Shown: positions 46,080-55,200, counted from the first letter of the stretch. The stretch is 64,000 bases of DNA from Stenotrophomonas maltophilia (GCF_900186865.1 NZ_LT906480.1:1258001-1322000); one strand, 5' to 3'. The notes: generated by a model not told the origin, from the sequence alone. Translations and numbers: made by a program.

Positions 46080-46889
46080 TTACCCTCCGAACAGCTTGCT
46101 GAAGAAGCCCTTCTTCTCGACGCTGGTGAAGCGCATCGGGCGATCTTCGCCGAGGATGCGCGCGACGGCGTCGTCATACGCCTGGCCGGCAGCGGATTCG
46201 ACATCCAGGATCACCGGTTCGCCCTTGTTGGAGGCATTGAGCACGTCGCCTGATTCGGGGATCACGCCGATGGCCTTCAGCCCCAGCACTTCCTCGACGT
46301 CGGCGATGCTGAGCATCTCGCCGGTCTCCACGCGCAGCGGGGTGTAGCGGGTCAGCAGCAGGAAGGCAGGCACGTTCTGGCCGGATTCGGCCTTGTGGGT
46401 CTTCGAGTCCAGCAGGCCGATGATGCGGTCGGAGTCGCGCACCGAGGACACTTCCGGGTTCACCACCACCACGGCGCGGTCGGCGAAGTACATCGCCAGG
46501 AATGCTCCCTTTTCGATGCCGGCCGGCGAGTCGCAGATGATGTAATCGAAGCCATCGGCCGCCAGGTCCTTCAGGACCTTGCCCACGCCTTCCTGGGTCA
46601 GTGCGTCCTTGTCGCGGGTCTGCGAGGCGGCCAACACATACAGGTTGTCGAAGCGCTTGTCCTTGATCAGGGCCTGCTTGAGGGTGGCTTCGCCATGCAC
46701 GACGTTGACGAAGTCGTACACCACGCGGCGTTCGCACCCCATGATCAGGTCGAGGTTGCGCAGGCCGACGTCGAAGTCGATCACCGCCACCTTCTTGCCG
46801 CGCCGCGCCAGGCCACAGGCCAGGCTCGCGCTGGAAGTGGTCTTGCCCACGCCGCCCTTGCCGGAGGTGACTACGATGATTTCAGCCAA
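46080..46889 (-). CDS. minD: Septum site-determining ATPase MinD
   Basis: 269 residues. Deviant Walker [21 protein letters not shown], switch motifs [16 protein letters not shown] and [13 protein letters not shown], and the C-terminal amphipathic membrane helix ([13 protein letters not shown]) are all present. MinD recruits MinC to the membrane and is released by MinE. It lies 37 bases after minC. Confidence 0.98.
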   Translation of the reverse strand: MAEIIVVTSGKGGVGKTTSSASLACGLARRGKKVAVIDFDVGLRNLDLIMGCERRVVYDFVNVVHGEATLKQALIKDKRFDNLYVLAASQTRDKDALTQEGVGKVLKDLAADGFDYIICDSPAGIEKGAFLAMYFADRAVVVVNPEVSSVRDSDRIIGLLDSKTHKAESGQNVPAFLLLTRYTPLRVETGEMLSIADVEEVLGLKAIGVIPESGDVLNASNKGEPVILDVESAAGQAYDDAVARILGEDRPMRFTSVEKKGFFSKLFGG

Positions 46890-46926
46890 AGGACTTCTCC
46901 TGGTTCTGCATTAGTTTGGGGCTGCG

Positions 46927-47772
46927 TCAGTCCAGCGCAGCGATCTTGATCTGGTCCTGTTCCAGCCACACCTGCACGGCCTTGCCGCGCAGGTTGTCCG
47001 GAACATCGTCCAGTACCTTGTAGTGGCCTGCAATGGCCACCAGTTCCGCATGGAAATCACGGCAGAAGATGCGTGCCGCGGTGTTGCCCTGGGCCCCTGC
47101 CAGCGCGCGGCCGCGCAGGGTGCCGTAGATATGGATGCTGCCATCGGCGATGACCTCGGCGCCGGCGCCGACGGTGGCCATCACGGTCAGGTCGCAGTTC
47201 TCCGCGTACAGCTGCTGGCCCGAACGCACGTTGCCCAGCTGCATGCGGCCCGGCTGCGGCGCGGCTGCATCGGCGATCTTGGCTACCGGTGCGGCCGGGG
47301 CTGGCTTCGGTTCGGCACGCGCGGCGCGGCGCGGTTCCGGTGCGGGCGGCGGCGGGGCCGCTTCGGCCTCGGCACGTTCGTACTGGGCGCGGAACTTGGC
47401 CAGCAGCGGCAGGCCGAGCTGCTGCGAGAGCAGGTCGACCGCGCTGGTGCCATAGGCCAGCGCCACCGGCAGCACGCCGGCGCTGCGCAGGCCATCGACC
47501 AGCGCCTGCGCGGTGGCCACGTCCGGAACCTGGCTCAGGCCGCCGAAATCGAGGATCACCGCCGCGCGGCCGAACAGCTTCGGCGCACGGGTCACGCGCT
47601 CGCGCATTTCCTGCACGAGGCGTTCGACATCAAGGGTACGGATGCGAAGGTTGGCGATGCCCACCTGGCCGATCTTCAGTTCACCGGCCTGTTCGTAATC
47701 GAAATTCACCGCCACGCTCAGGTCCCCGTCGGCCGCTGTGCCTGCGCCGGCAGCTGCCGGGCGCGTGTCCAT
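46927..47772 (-). CDS. minC: Septum formation inhibitor MinC
   Basis: 281 residues. The N-terminal FtsZ-binding domain (about 15-115) is followed by a long Ala/Pro-rich linker (120-165) and the C-terminal beta-helix that binds MinD (LGNVRSGQQLYAENCDLTVMATVGAGAEVIADGSIHIYGTLRGRALAG). Longer than the E. coli protein because of the linker. The ATG at 47772 overlaps the upstream GNAT gene by 55 bases; a GTG immediately after the GNAT stop (about 47714) would remove the overlap and keep the domain, so the start is uncertain. Confidence 0.93.
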   Translation of the reverse strand: MDTRPAAAGAGTAADGDLSVAVNFDYEQAGELKIGQVGIANLRIRTLDVERLVQEMRERVTRAPKLFGRAAVILDFGGLSQVPDVATAQALVDGLRSAGVLPVALAYGTSAVDLLSQQLGLPLLAKFRAQYERAEAEAAPPPPAPEPRRAARAEPKPAPAAPVAKIADAAAPQPGRMQLGNVRSGQQLYAENCDLTVMATVGAGAEVIADGSIHIYGTLRGRALAGAQGNTAARIFCRDFHAELVAIAGHYKVLDDVPDNLRGKAVQVWLEQDQIKIAALD

Positions 47773-48314
47773 GCCACATCCGGCAGCTTGCCGCCGTAGG
47801 TCTCCTGGACCCACGGGTAGCTGCACAGTTCCTTGGCCAGCATGCTGGCACGCACATCGACCTGGGCCATGGTGTTCTGGCCCAGCTCGCGGAAGCCGAA
47901 GCTGCCGTGGAAGAGCAGGGCGGCATCGGCGCCGTGGTCGAGGAAGACTTCGCAGGTCATCTGCGGGTAGCGCAGCTCGGCAAAGCTCTGCGCGTCGGCA
48001 TAGAACGCACGGCCGACGCCGCCGCCGCGGCGGCGGCTGGCGACCACAATGCGGTCGATGTAGAAGAAGGGGGTGTCCAGCTGCTGCTTGAACCAGGCGA
48101 AGTTGCTGCTGTCGTGCTGGCTGTCGCTGCCGAAGCCGATCAGGAAGCCGGCCAGGTTGCCGTCGCGCTCGGCGACGCGGAAATACTCAGCGGTTTCATA
48201 GAACAGGCGCAGGCGGGCCGCATCCAGGGGAAGGATGGCCAGGCCAGCGTTGTTGTTCAAAGCCAGGACGGAATCGAGCTCGTGCTCGCGCACGTCGCGG
48301 ATGACAATCGACAT
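47718..48314 (-). CDS. GNAT family N-acetyltransferase upstream of minC
   Basis: 198 residues. IRDVREHELDSVLALNNNAGLAILPLDA opens the fold; the CoA loop is IDRIVVASRRRGGGVGRAFYADA, with a late GFRELGQNTM segment. The substrate is unknown. The 55-base overlap with the annotated minC start implies co-transcription. Similar GNAT proteins with the ALN-NNAG pattern are common near unrelated genes, so linkage with division may be incidental. Confidence 0.88.
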   Translation of the reverse strand: MSIVIRDVREHELDSVLALNNNAGLAILPLDAARLRLFYETAEYFRVAERDGNLAGFLIGFGSDSQHDSSNFAWFKQQLDTPFFYIDRIVVASRRRGGGVGRAFYADAQSFAELRYPQMTCEVFLDHGADAALLFHGSFGFRELGQNTMAQVDVRASMLAKELCSYPWVQETYGGKLPDVAWTRARQLPAQAQRPTGT

Positions 48315-48464
48315 TGTGACTCCGTGGGGTAACGCGGTTGGTCCATCAAGGGACCCTGCGCACGATTATTGCATGCCCGGGGTGGGCTGCGGCATGAACA
48401 GGCGACCGGGCAGGCATGACTTCCGTGGGGTGCGGTGTGCAGGCCGGGCCCGTAGAGTGCTGGC

Positions 48465-49661
48465 ATGTTGGGAGTCCTCAGCCATACCCGCGTCCTTCGC
48501 CTGGCCGGCCTGTTCACCTGGGTCATGGTCGGTCTGCCCTTGGCGTACTCGCAGTTCGAGAACCTGCACAGCCGCGGTGACATGGGCGGCTGGGCGGTCC
48601 TGCTGTTCGTCGCCTACCTGTCCTTCGGCACCTCCTATTACTGGCTGACCCGCATCCTGCGCAGCGACAGCCCCACCAGCTGGCTGGACCGCGGCCTGCT
48701 GCTGCTGCTGACGATTTCGGCGCTGGGCGTCAGCTTCCTCAGCGGCTCGGGCCTGGGCAGCATCCTGATGATGGTGGCCGCCGGGGTCATTCCGTGGATG
48801 CTGTCGGTGCGGCTGGGCGTGCTGTGGCTGCTGGTCAGCCAACTGGCGGTGGCCCCGGTCTACTACTTGCTGCTGCGCTTCCCGTTGTTCGAAGCGGTGA
48901 TGCAGTCGCTGCTGTACGGCGGCTTTTCCATGTTCATCTTCGTGACCAGCCTGGTTGCCCGGCAGCAGACCGAGGCGCGCGACGAACAGCGCCGGCTCAA
49001 TTCAGAGCTGCGTGCCACCCGCGCCTTGCTTGCCGAGAGTGCCCGCGTCAATGAGCGCACCCGCATCTCGCGCGAGCTGCATGACCTGCTGGGCCACCAG
49101 CTGACCGCGCTGACCCTGAACCTGGAAGTGGCCGGGCACCTGGCCGAAGGGCAGGCGCTGGAGCACGTGAAGCGCTCCCACACCTTGGCCAAACTGCTGC
49201 TGGGCAACGTGCGCGAGGTGGTCAGCCAGCTGCGCGAGACCGGCGCGATCGACCTGGCCGCGGCGCTGCGCCCGCTGACCGAGAACGTGCCCTCGCTGGA
49301 CATCCAGCTGGAGATCGAGGATCCGCTGAACGTGGAGGACCCCCAGCGGGCCCACGTCCTGCTGCGCTGCACGCAGGAGATCATCACCAACGCGGTGCGC
49401 CACGCCGGTGCGCGCCACCTGTGGATCAAGGTGTACCGTGAAGCCCCGGACCGGGTGGTGGTGGAGGCCCGCGACGACGGTGTCGGCGCGGACATGGTCA
49501 ATGTGGGCAATGGCTTGCGCGGCATGCGCGAGCGCCTGCAACAATGTGGTGGCCAGCTGCAGATCGAGACCCGTCCCGGTGAAGGCTTCCGCCTGCGGGC
49601 AACGGTGCCGGCAACGGTGCTGGTGGCCGCCCTTACCAAGGTTCCTGAAGGAGTACGTTGA
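48465..49661 (+). CDS. Sensor histidine kinase (DesK/LiaS-like, HisKA_3)
   Basis: 398 residues. The first 160 residues contain five to six membrane helices with short loops, meaning membrane-embedded sensing. The HisKA_3 phosphoacceptor is RISRELHDLLGHQLTALTLNLE (His near 206), followed by a HATPase domain with EIITNAVRHAGA and RDDGVGADMVNVGNGLRGMRERL. It overlaps the regulator start by one base (TGATG). Likely senses membrane state or envelope stress. Confidence 0.92.
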   Translation: MLGVLSHTRVLRLAGLFTWVMVGLPLAYSQFENLHSRGDMGGWAVLLFVAYLSFGTSYYWLTRILRSDSPTSWLDRGLLLLLTISALGVSFLSGSGLGSILMMVAAGVIPWMLSVRLGVLWLLVSQLAVAPVYYLLLRFPLFEAVMQSLLYGGFSMFIFVTSLVARQQTEARDEQRRLNSELRATRALLAESARVNERTRISRELHDLLGHQLTALTLNLEVAGHLAEGQALEHVKRSHTLAKLLLGNVREVVSQLRETGAIDLAAALRPLTENVPSLDIQLEIEDPLNVEDPQRAHVLLRCTQEIITNAVRHAGARHLWIKVYREAPDRVVVEARDDGVGADMVNVGNGLRGMRERLQQCGGQLQIETRPGEGFRLRATVPATVLVAALTKVPEGVR

Positions 49662-50302
49662 TGATTCGCGTCTGCCTGGTCGATGACCAAACCCTGGTGC
49701 GGCAGGGAATCCGCTCCCTGCTGGCGCTCGACGATGGCATCGAGGTGGTGGCCGAGGCCGGCGATGGCCGGCAGGCGGTCGAGCTGATCCCGCAGGTGCG
49801 CCCCGACGTGGTCCTGATGGACATGCGCATGCCGGTGATGTCCGGACTGGAAGCGCTGCAGGTGCTGTCGCGGCAGGAACAGCTGCCGCCGACCATCATC
49901 CTCACCACCTTCGATGACGATCAGCTGGTGCTGGCTGGCCTCAAGGCCGGTGCCAAGGGTTACCTGCTCAAGGATGTGACCCTGGCACAGCTGGTCGGTG
50001 CCATCCGTACCGTGGCCGAGGGTGGTTCGCTGGTACAGCCGGCGGTGACCCAGCGCCTGTTGTCGGGCCTGGAGCACATGCGCAACGAGTTCGTCAGCCT
50101 GGACCGCCCGGACCCGCTGACCGACCGCGAGACCGAGATCCTGCGGCTGATGGCCAGCGGCTTCTCCAACAAGGAGATCGCCAACTCGCTGGGCGTGGCC
50201 GAGGGCACCATCAAGAACCACGTGTCCAACATCCTCTCCAAGCTGGGTGTGCGCGACCGTACGCGCGCGGTACTGAAGGCGTTCGAACTCCAGCTGGTCT
50301 GA
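49661..50302 (+). CDS. NarL/LuxR-family response regulator
   Basis: 213 residues. Receiver domain with VDDQTLVRQG, phospho-acceptor VVLMDMRMP and KGYLLKD; C-terminal LuxR-type HTH (LTDRETEILRLMASGFSNKEIANSLGVAEGTIKNHVSNILSKLGVRDR). Partner of the upstream kinase. AAGGAG lies 7 bases before the ATG, which shares a base with the kinase stop. Confidence 0.94.
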   Translation: MIRVCLVDDQTLVRQGIRSLLALDDGIEVVAEAGDGRQAVELIPQVRPDVVLMDMRMPVMSGLEALQVLSRQEQLPPTIILTTFDDDQLVLAGLKAGAKGYLLKDVTLAQLVGAIRTVAEGGSLVQPAVTQRLLSGLEHMRNEFVSLDRPDPLTDRETEILRLMASGFSNKEIANSLGVAEGTIKNHVSNILSKLGVRDRTRAVLKAFELQLV

Positions 50303-50536
50303 GGAAAATCGTTTCGGTACAAAGACTTGGGTGGTGGCAGGGGGTTCCGGCCAAGGTGCCCCCCTACTTGCCGGGCAGCGGTATGCGTTACCCTTCGAAT
50401 TCTTTGTCCATACAAATACGCAGCCGGCAGGGAAACCGGTGCGCCAATCCCGATAAACAATGCCCGCGAAGCCTGCTAGGATTGGCGCTTCGCTTCAATC
50501 AACCCGGCCGTGGGATCGGCCCCGGAGACTCTCTGA

Positions 50537-51610
50537 ATGACCCGTATTATCGAGTTCCTGATCGCCTTGGGGATCGTGGCTGGCCTGTTCGTCATCATTG
50601 GCGTATGTCTGCCGGGCGAGCGTCACATCACCGAAAGCATCGAGACCAACCGCAAGATGACGATCGTGTACGACACGGTCAGCAGCCTGCGCCGCTTCAA
50701 GGACTGGAACCCGCTGGTACTGCGCGATCCCGCCGTTGAACTGAAGCTGTCCGGCCCGGCCTCCGGCAAGGGTGCCACCCTGGACTTCACCTCCAAGGAC
50801 CTGGGCACCGGCTCCTGGAAGATCACCGACGCCGAAGAGAACAAGCGCGTTGCGATCGCCATCGAAGACGCCACCAAGGGGCACGACAAGGTCACCACCT
50901 TCACCCTGGAGCCGACCGGCAAGGGTGGCCGCAACGTGAAGATCACCCAGGACTACTCGGTGAAGTACGGCTTCGACCTGTTCGGCCGTTATGCAGGCCT
51001 GTATGTCAGCCGCCAGATCGGCGACGACATCAAGATGGGCCTGTCGCGCATGGCCAACATGCTGGCCACCGTCCCGAACGTCGACTACCGCACGCCGGAA
51101 GCCCCGCTGACCGATCTGGCCATCGTCGATGTGCCGGCTGAGGATCTGCTGGTCGTCAACGCCGGTAACGTGGACCGCGGTCAGGACACGATCACCAAGT
51201 CCATCAAGGACAACCAGGAGTGGATCAAGCGCGTGATGGAGGCCAATGGCCTTGAAGCCGCCGGTCCGTTCCGCATCATCACCACCGACTTCGGCCAGGA
51301 GAAGTACGCCTTCGACATCGCCCAGCCGGTGAAGAAGAAGGGTGCTGAAGGTGCCACCGCTGAAGCCCTGACCGTCAAGATCGACGGTGGCGCTCCGGTG
51401 AAGTATGTGCACGTGGCTCCGCACCGCTCGGCACATGCGGCCTACACCGGCCACATGGCGGGTCTGGACGTTGCCCGCAACGGCCTGCGCGCCTGGGCTG
51501 TGACCTCCGGCAACGAAGTGATCGACCGTCCGTACGAAACCTGGAAGGATGGCATCGACAAGTCGTTCACCCCGGAAGGTACCTACGACATTTACTGGGC
51601 CGTCAAGTAA
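50537..51610 (+). CDS. Membrane-anchored SRPBCC protein with GyrI-like C-terminus
   Basis: 357 residues. One N-terminal membrane helix (about 5-26) ends at a possible lipoprotein-like cysteine (VCLPGERHI), then a START/SRPBCC (polyketide cyclase-like) ligand domain (about 30-190) and a C-terminal GyrI-like/effector-binding domain. Both domains bind small hydrophobic ligands in relatives. Function unknown. A 234-base upstream gap and a strong terminator downstream mark it as a single-gene unit. Confidence 0.82.
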   Translation: MTRIIEFLIALGIVAGLFVIIGVCLPGERHITESIETNRKMTIVYDTVSSLRRFKDWNPLVLRDPAVELKLSGPASGKGATLDFTSKDLGTGSWKITDAEENKRVAIAIEDATKGHDKVTTFTLEPTGKGGRNVKITQDYSVKYGFDLFGRYAGLYVSRQIGDDIKMGLSRMANMLATVPNVDYRTPEAPLTDLAIVDVPAEDLLVVNAGNVDRGQDTITKSIKDNQEWIKRVMEANGLEAAGPFRIITTDFGQEKYAFDIAQPVKKKGAEGATAEALTVKIDGGAPVKYVHVAPHRSAHAAYTGHMAGLDVARNGLRAWAVTSGNEVIDRPYETWKDGIDKSFTPEGTYDIYWAVK

Positions 51611-51641
51611 GCCTCGGCTGACCCATGTAGTGTTGGACACG

Positions 51642-51673
51642 AAAACGCGCCGCTCATTGCGGCGCGTTTTTTT
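51642..51673 (+). terminator. Rho-independent terminator after SRPBCC gene
   Basis: AAAACGCGCCGC-TCATT-GCGGCGCGTTTT, a 12-bp stem (51642-51670), extended by TTT. It starts 32 bases past the stop. Confidence 0.95.
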
Positions 51674-51712
51674 CATCTGGCGCCCGGAAAGGGCGCTGTG
51701 CAAGGAGCCCCC

Positions 51713-52084
51713 ATGTTCAACCTGGAACGTCGCGCACGTAAGCCTTCCCTGCTGGCCTGCCTTGGTGCGCTGCTGGCGGCGGCCTCGATCGGCCTGTCCG
51801 CCTACGCATCGCACGCTGTGGCCGACCCGCTGGCACAGCAGCACCTGAACATGGCGGCACTGTATGCGTTCGCGCATGGCGCGGTGCTGGTGGCGCTTGG
51901 CCCGCGTGCGCAGGGGGCGACCGCGCACCTGGCGCTGTACGTGCTGCTGCTGGGCGTGTTGCTGTTTTCCGGCAGCCTGGTGGGCGGTGCCTTGTGGCAG
52001 TGGCCGACGCGGATGGCGCCGATCGGGGGCACCAGCATGATGGCCGGGTGGGTGTTGCTGGCGATCAATGCGTTGAGGCGGTGA
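51713..52084 (+). CDS. DUF423 family membrane protein (YwdK-like)
   Basis: 123 residues, four membrane helices. The N-terminal LGALLAAASIGLSAYASHAVADPLAQQHLNMAALYAFAHGAVLVAL and the C-terminal PIGGTSMMAGWVLLAINAL are the DUF423 pattern. Function unknown. AAGGAG sits 7 bases before the ATG at 51713, which follows directly on the preceding terminator, so its own promoter must overlap that hairpin or be read through. Confidence 0.88.
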   Translation: MFNLERRARKPSLLACLGALLAAASIGLSAYASHAVADPLAQQHLNMAALYAFAHGAVLVALGPRAQGATAHLALYVLLLGVLLFSGSLVGGALWQWPTRMAPIGGTSMMAGWVLLAINALRR

Positions 52085-52452
52085 CTGAGTCGAGGTTGTT
52101 TCTTCGATCCATGCTGATGCGATCTGCACCGTCCATGGGCGTTACTTTTCTTTTCGCGCGAAAAGAAAAGTAACCAAAAGAAACGCGCCGCCGGCCGCGA
52201 GCCGGTGCTGCGCACCGGTCCCCTGCGCTCCTCGGCCCGTCGAGGGGCGGTGCGGGAACTCGCTGCGCTCAGACACCCGCACCTCTTCGCCCTCGCCGGA
52301 CCTGCGGTGCTCGGCTCGCTTGAAGGCGGACCCAACAGCCGCGCGCTGATCCGTTGTAGAGGCTTCGAGCGAAGCGACCCGCTTTTGTCTTTGCTCTCTT
52401 GTTCCATCCCGCGGCCATGCGCTGACCGCTCCAGGCTTTCGCCACGAGGGGC
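52085..52452. other. Intergenic region with 34-bp perfect palindrome
   Basis: No credible gene. GTTACTTTTCTTTT (52141-52154), CGCGCG (52155-52160) and AAAAGAAAAGTAAC (52161-52174) together form a 34-base perfect palindrome. GC-rich sequence with CCGGTGC-TGC-GCACCGG near 52203-52219 and several CGAGCGAAGCG-like short repeats follows to the M15 peptidase stop. Such A/G-tract palindromes with this context recur in xanthomonad genomes, so this is probably a dispersed noncoding repeat. Confidence 0.75.
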
Positions 52453-53262
52453 TCAGCCGTTGGCCGGTCTCCAGCACCAGTGCCACGGTTCGTAGACGAT
52501 GCCGTGCGGGTTGTCGCGCGGGTAACTCAGATGGAAGCCGTGCCCGCCGGCATGCGCCTGCAGCCACGCGAACGCGTTGGTGGCTTCGAACGACTCTTCG
52601 GCCGGGGCGTCGCCTGGTGTGCCGATGTCCAGCGCGTGGCCGCTGTGGTGTTCGCTGAAACCCGGTGCGGCATTCACCTTCAGGATCTCTGTCACGCTCA
52701 AGCCGCGCGCCAGCTTCCGTTCGAAGATGCCCAACTGGTAGGCATGGCTGCGGAAGCCGGAGATGGCATCCAGCGCAATTCCATCCTGTGCCGCGTGCAG
52801 TCGCATCCGTCGCCAGCCCTGCGCGGCGCCACGGCGCAGCCACAATGGGCGTGCAAAGCGGTCGCGACCGGCGAAGTGCAGCAGGCACGGCTCGGATTCC
52901 AGCGGCAGGCCGCTGTCGTCGGCATAGCGCTGTGCATCCAGGCCAAGCTGCTGCAGGCGCTGCTGCAACCCGGCCAGCGGCAGCCACTGATCTTCCAGTC
53001 CGGCGCCGAAGGGCCGTGCAGCCGCGGCATCCAGCAGTGCCAATGCTTCCTCGACCCCGGGTTCGCGCGGCAGGCGCGGTATCAGCGAATGGACGCCGCT
53101 CGCCAGCACCGCGGCCAGATAGCGGCCATCACGCTTGCGCCGCAGCACCCAACGCGCCTGTGACAGCAGGCGTGCGTCCAGGTTGCTGCGCGCGCGCAGC
53201 AAGTCGGCGGGCCACAATTCGATGGCCTCGGTATTGATCAGCAGGGGGGCGCGTCGTTGCAT
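52453..53262 (-). CDS. M15-family D-alanyl-D-alanine carboxypeptidase (VanY-like)
   Basis: 269 residues. The C-terminal part has the M15B zinc motif SEHHSGHALDIG (His, Asp ligands) and the final YEPWHWCWRP with the third histidine. ISGFRSHAYQLGIFERKL before it is typical of VanY-type enzymes. The N-terminal 130 residues are an unassigned domain. No signal peptide is evident, so export is unclear. Expected to trim peptidoglycan stem peptides. Last gene of the SPFH operon. Confidence 0.88.
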   Translation of the reverse strand: MQRRAPLLINTEAIELWPADLLRARSNLDARLLSQARWVLRRKRDGRYLAAVLASGVHSLIPRLPREPGVEEALALLDAAAARPFGAGLEDQWLPLAGLQQRLQQLGLDAQRYADDSGLPLESEPCLLHFAGRDRFARPLWLRRGAAQGWRRMRLHAAQDGIALDAISGFRSHAYQLGIFERKLARGLSVTEILKVNAAPGFSEHHSGHALDIGTPGDAPAEESFEATNAFAWLQAHAGGHGFHLSYPRDNPHGIVYEPWHWCWRPANG

Positions 53263-53271
53263 CGCCGCAGC

Positions 53272-53865
53272 TTACTGCCGTGGCGCCGACGCGGCCACCT
53301 TGCGCAGCGCATCGAGCAGCGCCTGCGGCCGGTCCACACTGAGCAGCAGCGTGCTGCCATCACTGACCGGCAGGGCGAGCACCCGCGCACGGTCGGTGAC
53401 CAGGGCGAAGCCCTTGCCGCCTCCCTGCAGGCGAAAGTGGCCCGAGTAGAAGCCCGGCATTGAATAGCCATTGGTTTTGACACGGATGCCGTAGCGGCGG
53501 TCACGCTGCAGGTCGACCACCTCGGCCTGGTCCAGCCGCAACTGCGCCACCGGCACCCGCCGCCGGTACATCGTTGAACGCACGTCCAGCACATCGCCGG
53601 CCAGTTCCACCCGGCGGCGGAAGAAGGCCGTGCCCAGTCCAATGCCCAGCAGGGCAATCACCAGCAGGCTCCATGCCGCACTGCCGCCCATCCGGAACCA
53701 GGGCGGCGACAGCGTTACTTCGATCCAGGGTGCGCTCGCCGGTGCCTTGTACAGCTGTGCATACAGGCAGGCCACGAAGGCAGCCAGCAGCGGCAGCACG
53801 ATCCAGAGCACGCGCAGCGGCGAGCTCTCGGCCACGTCAAAGGGTTTCGGGTCGCTGCCGCCCAT
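53272..53865 (-). CDS. PH-domain-like membrane protein
   Basis: 197 residues. Two membrane helices (LWIVLPLLAAFVACLYAQLY and AWSLLVIALLGIGLGTAFF) precede a domain of about 120 residues of beta-strands (ELAGDVLDVRSTMYRRRVPVAQLRL, YGIRVKTNGYSMPGFYSGHFRL) resembling bacterial PH (DUF304/DUF6141-type) domains. Function unknown. Located 9 bases before the peptidase gene and 3 bases after the DUF4177 gene, so co-transcribed. Confidence 0.75.
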   Translation of the reverse strand: MGGSDPKPFDVAESSPLRVLWIVLPLLAAFVACLYAQLYKAPASAPWIEVTLSPPWFRMGGSAAWSLLVIALLGIGLGTAFFRRRVELAGDVLDVRSTMYRRRVPVAQLRLDQAEVVDLQRDRRYGIRVKTNGYSMPGFYSGHFRLQGGGKGFALVTDRARVLALPVSDGSTLLLSVDRPQALLDALRKVAASAPRQ

Positions 53866-53868
53866 GGT

Positions 53869-54048
53869 TCAGGCCTCCTTCTTGAACACCAGCATCGCCG
53901 GGCGCATCGGCGCCGGGATGATGATGTTGACCAGTTCCCAGCCCAGTTGGCCCTGGCGGCTGAGTTCGGCCTGGATGTCCTCGGGCTTGAGTACACCCAT
54001 CATGGACGTCTTGACCTCGATGGTCTGGTAGCTCCAGCGCTTGCTCAT
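53869..54048 (-). CDS. DUF4177 small protein
   Basis: 59 residues. [10 protein letters not shown] at the start and the G-W-E-L-V motif ([14 protein letters not shown]) are the DUF4177 signature. Function unknown; often found with membrane stress or SPFH genes. Its ATG overlaps the preceding gene's stop by 4 bases (ATGA) and its stop is 3 bases from the next start. Confidence 0.88.
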   Translation of the reverse strand: MSKRWSYQTIEVKTSMMGVLKPEDIQAELSRQGQLGWELVNIIIPAPMRPAMLVFKKEA

Positions 54049-54224
54049 TCCTTGTCCTCCGGCGATGGCTTGGGTTTCGGCAGGCGTCCTGCCTTGCGCA
54101 GGGCGTCGCGCAGTACGTATTCGATCTGCGCGTTGAGGCTGCGCAGCTCGTCGTCAGCCCAGCGCTGTGCCGCGGCCAGGACCTCGGCATTGATGCGCAG
54201 CGGATAGGCTTTCTTCTCACTCAT
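54045..54224 (-). CDS. Arc-like ribbon-helix-helix DNA-binding protein
   Basis: 59 residues. [41 protein letters not shown] is an Arc/MetJ-type ribbon-helix-helix: a beta strand, then two helices, with the S-L-N-A-Q-I-E-Y pattern. A Pro/Lys-rich tail follows. AGGAG is upstream. No toxin gene is adjacent, so it is more likely an operon regulator than an antitoxin; the palindrome at 55182-55200 is a possible target. Confidence 0.87.
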   Translation of the reverse strand: MSEKKAYPLRINAEVLAAAQRWADDELRSLNAQIEYVLRDALRKAGRLPKPKPSPEDKE

Positions 54225-54269
54225 GAAAACTCCTGGCGGGGCGGTGGGGCGCCCCGTTGCGAGGATGGC

Positions 54270-55151
54270 TCAGTAAAGCGAACCGGCGTTGACGATCGGT
54301 TGGGTGCCGCGGTCCGAGCACAGCACGGTCAGCAGGTTGCTGACCATGTGCGCCTTGCGTTCCTCGTCCAGCTGCACCACGCCGTTCTTCTGCAGTTCGG
54401 CCAGGGCCATCTCGACCATGCCCACCGCACCGGCAACGATGCGCGTGCGCGCGGCGATCACCGCGTTGGCCTGCTGCCGCTGCAGCATCGCCTGGGCGAT
54501 CTCGGCGGCGTAGGCGAGGTGGCTGATGCGCGCGTCGATCACCTGCACACCGGCATCGGCCAGGCGCTCGGCCAGCTCGTTCTTCAGGTGCTGGGAGATC
54601 TCGCTGGCGTGGCTGCGCAGGGCCAGCTGGCCATCCTCGTGCTGGTCGTAGGGATAGCTGGTGGCCATCGCACGCAGCGCCGATTCGGACTGGATGTGCA
54701 CGAAGCTCTCGTAATCGTCGACGTTGTAGACCGCCTCCGAGGCATCGACCACCTGCCAGACGATCACCGCGGCGATCTCGATCGGGCTGCCATCCAGCTC
54801 GTTGACCTTCAGCTTGCCGCTCTCGAAGTTGCGCACGCGCTGGCTGACCCGGCGCTTGGCAAAGAAGGGGTTGTTCCAGCGCAGGCCGTTGTCCTTCACG
54901 GTGCCCACGTACTTGCCGAACAGGCTCAGCACGGCGGCCTGGTTGGGCTGGATGGTGTACAGGCCTGCCAGGATGAACACGCCCAGCGCCACCAGCAGGG
55001 CGCCCAGCAGCATCAGCAACAGATTGGGCGAGCCGGCACTGGCCTTGGCTGCCACTCCCAGTACGAACAGGGCGGCGCCAGCGAGGGCGACGAGCAGGGC
55101 GCCGGCCAGCGTGCCGAGGCCGTTGAGGGAAGACAGCGACTTCTCTTTCAT
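54270..55151 (-). CDS. SPFH-domain (stomatin/flotillin-like) membrane protein
   Basis: 293 residues. Two hydrophobic segments (about 13-35 and 42-63) precede an SPFH domain starting [28 protein letters not shown], with [30 protein letters not shown] and a C-terminal helical region ([29 protein letters not shown]). The family forms membrane rings or microdomains controlling protein quality. First gene of the operon, preceded by a palindromic element. Confidence 0.92.
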   Translation of the reverse strand: MKEKSLSSLNGLGTLAGALLVALAGAALFVLGVAAKASAGSPNLLLMLLGALLVALGVFILAGLYTIQPNQAAVLSLFGKYVGTVKDNGLRWNNPFFAKRRVSQRVRNFESGKLKVNELDGSPIEIAAVIVWQVVDASEAVYNVDDYESFVHIQSESALRAMATSYPYDQHEDGQLALRSHASEISQHLKNELAERLADAGVQVIDARISHLAYAAEIAQAMLQRQQANAVIAARTRIVAGAVGMVEMALAELQKNGVVQLDEERKAHMVSNLLTVLCSDRGTQPIVNAGSLY

Positions 55152-55181
55152 GGCGGTACGTCCTTGAGGGTTCGGAATTAA

Positions 55182-55200
55182 GATATCAAAGTGATATCAC
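55182..55200. promoter_or_regulatory. GATATCA palindromes upstream of SPFH operon
   Basis: GATATCA (55182-55188), AAG, TGATATC (55192-55198) is a perfect 7-3-7 inverted repeat; the second half lies within a second palindrome GTGATATCAC (55191-55200). The element is 30 bases upstream of the SPFH start, in an AT-rich spot, between divergent promoters. Confidence 0.55.

Noticed and set aside
52205..52495. Small plus-strand frame near the 34-bp palindrome
   Set aside because: No ribosome-binding site or family match, runs into the M15 gene on the opposite strand, and lies in a dispersed-repeat-like region.
54045..54224. Antitoxin of a toxin-antitoxin pair
   Set aside because: The ribbon-helix-helix protein has no adjacent toxin-like gene; its neighbours are DUF4177 and SPFH, so an operon regulator is more likely.
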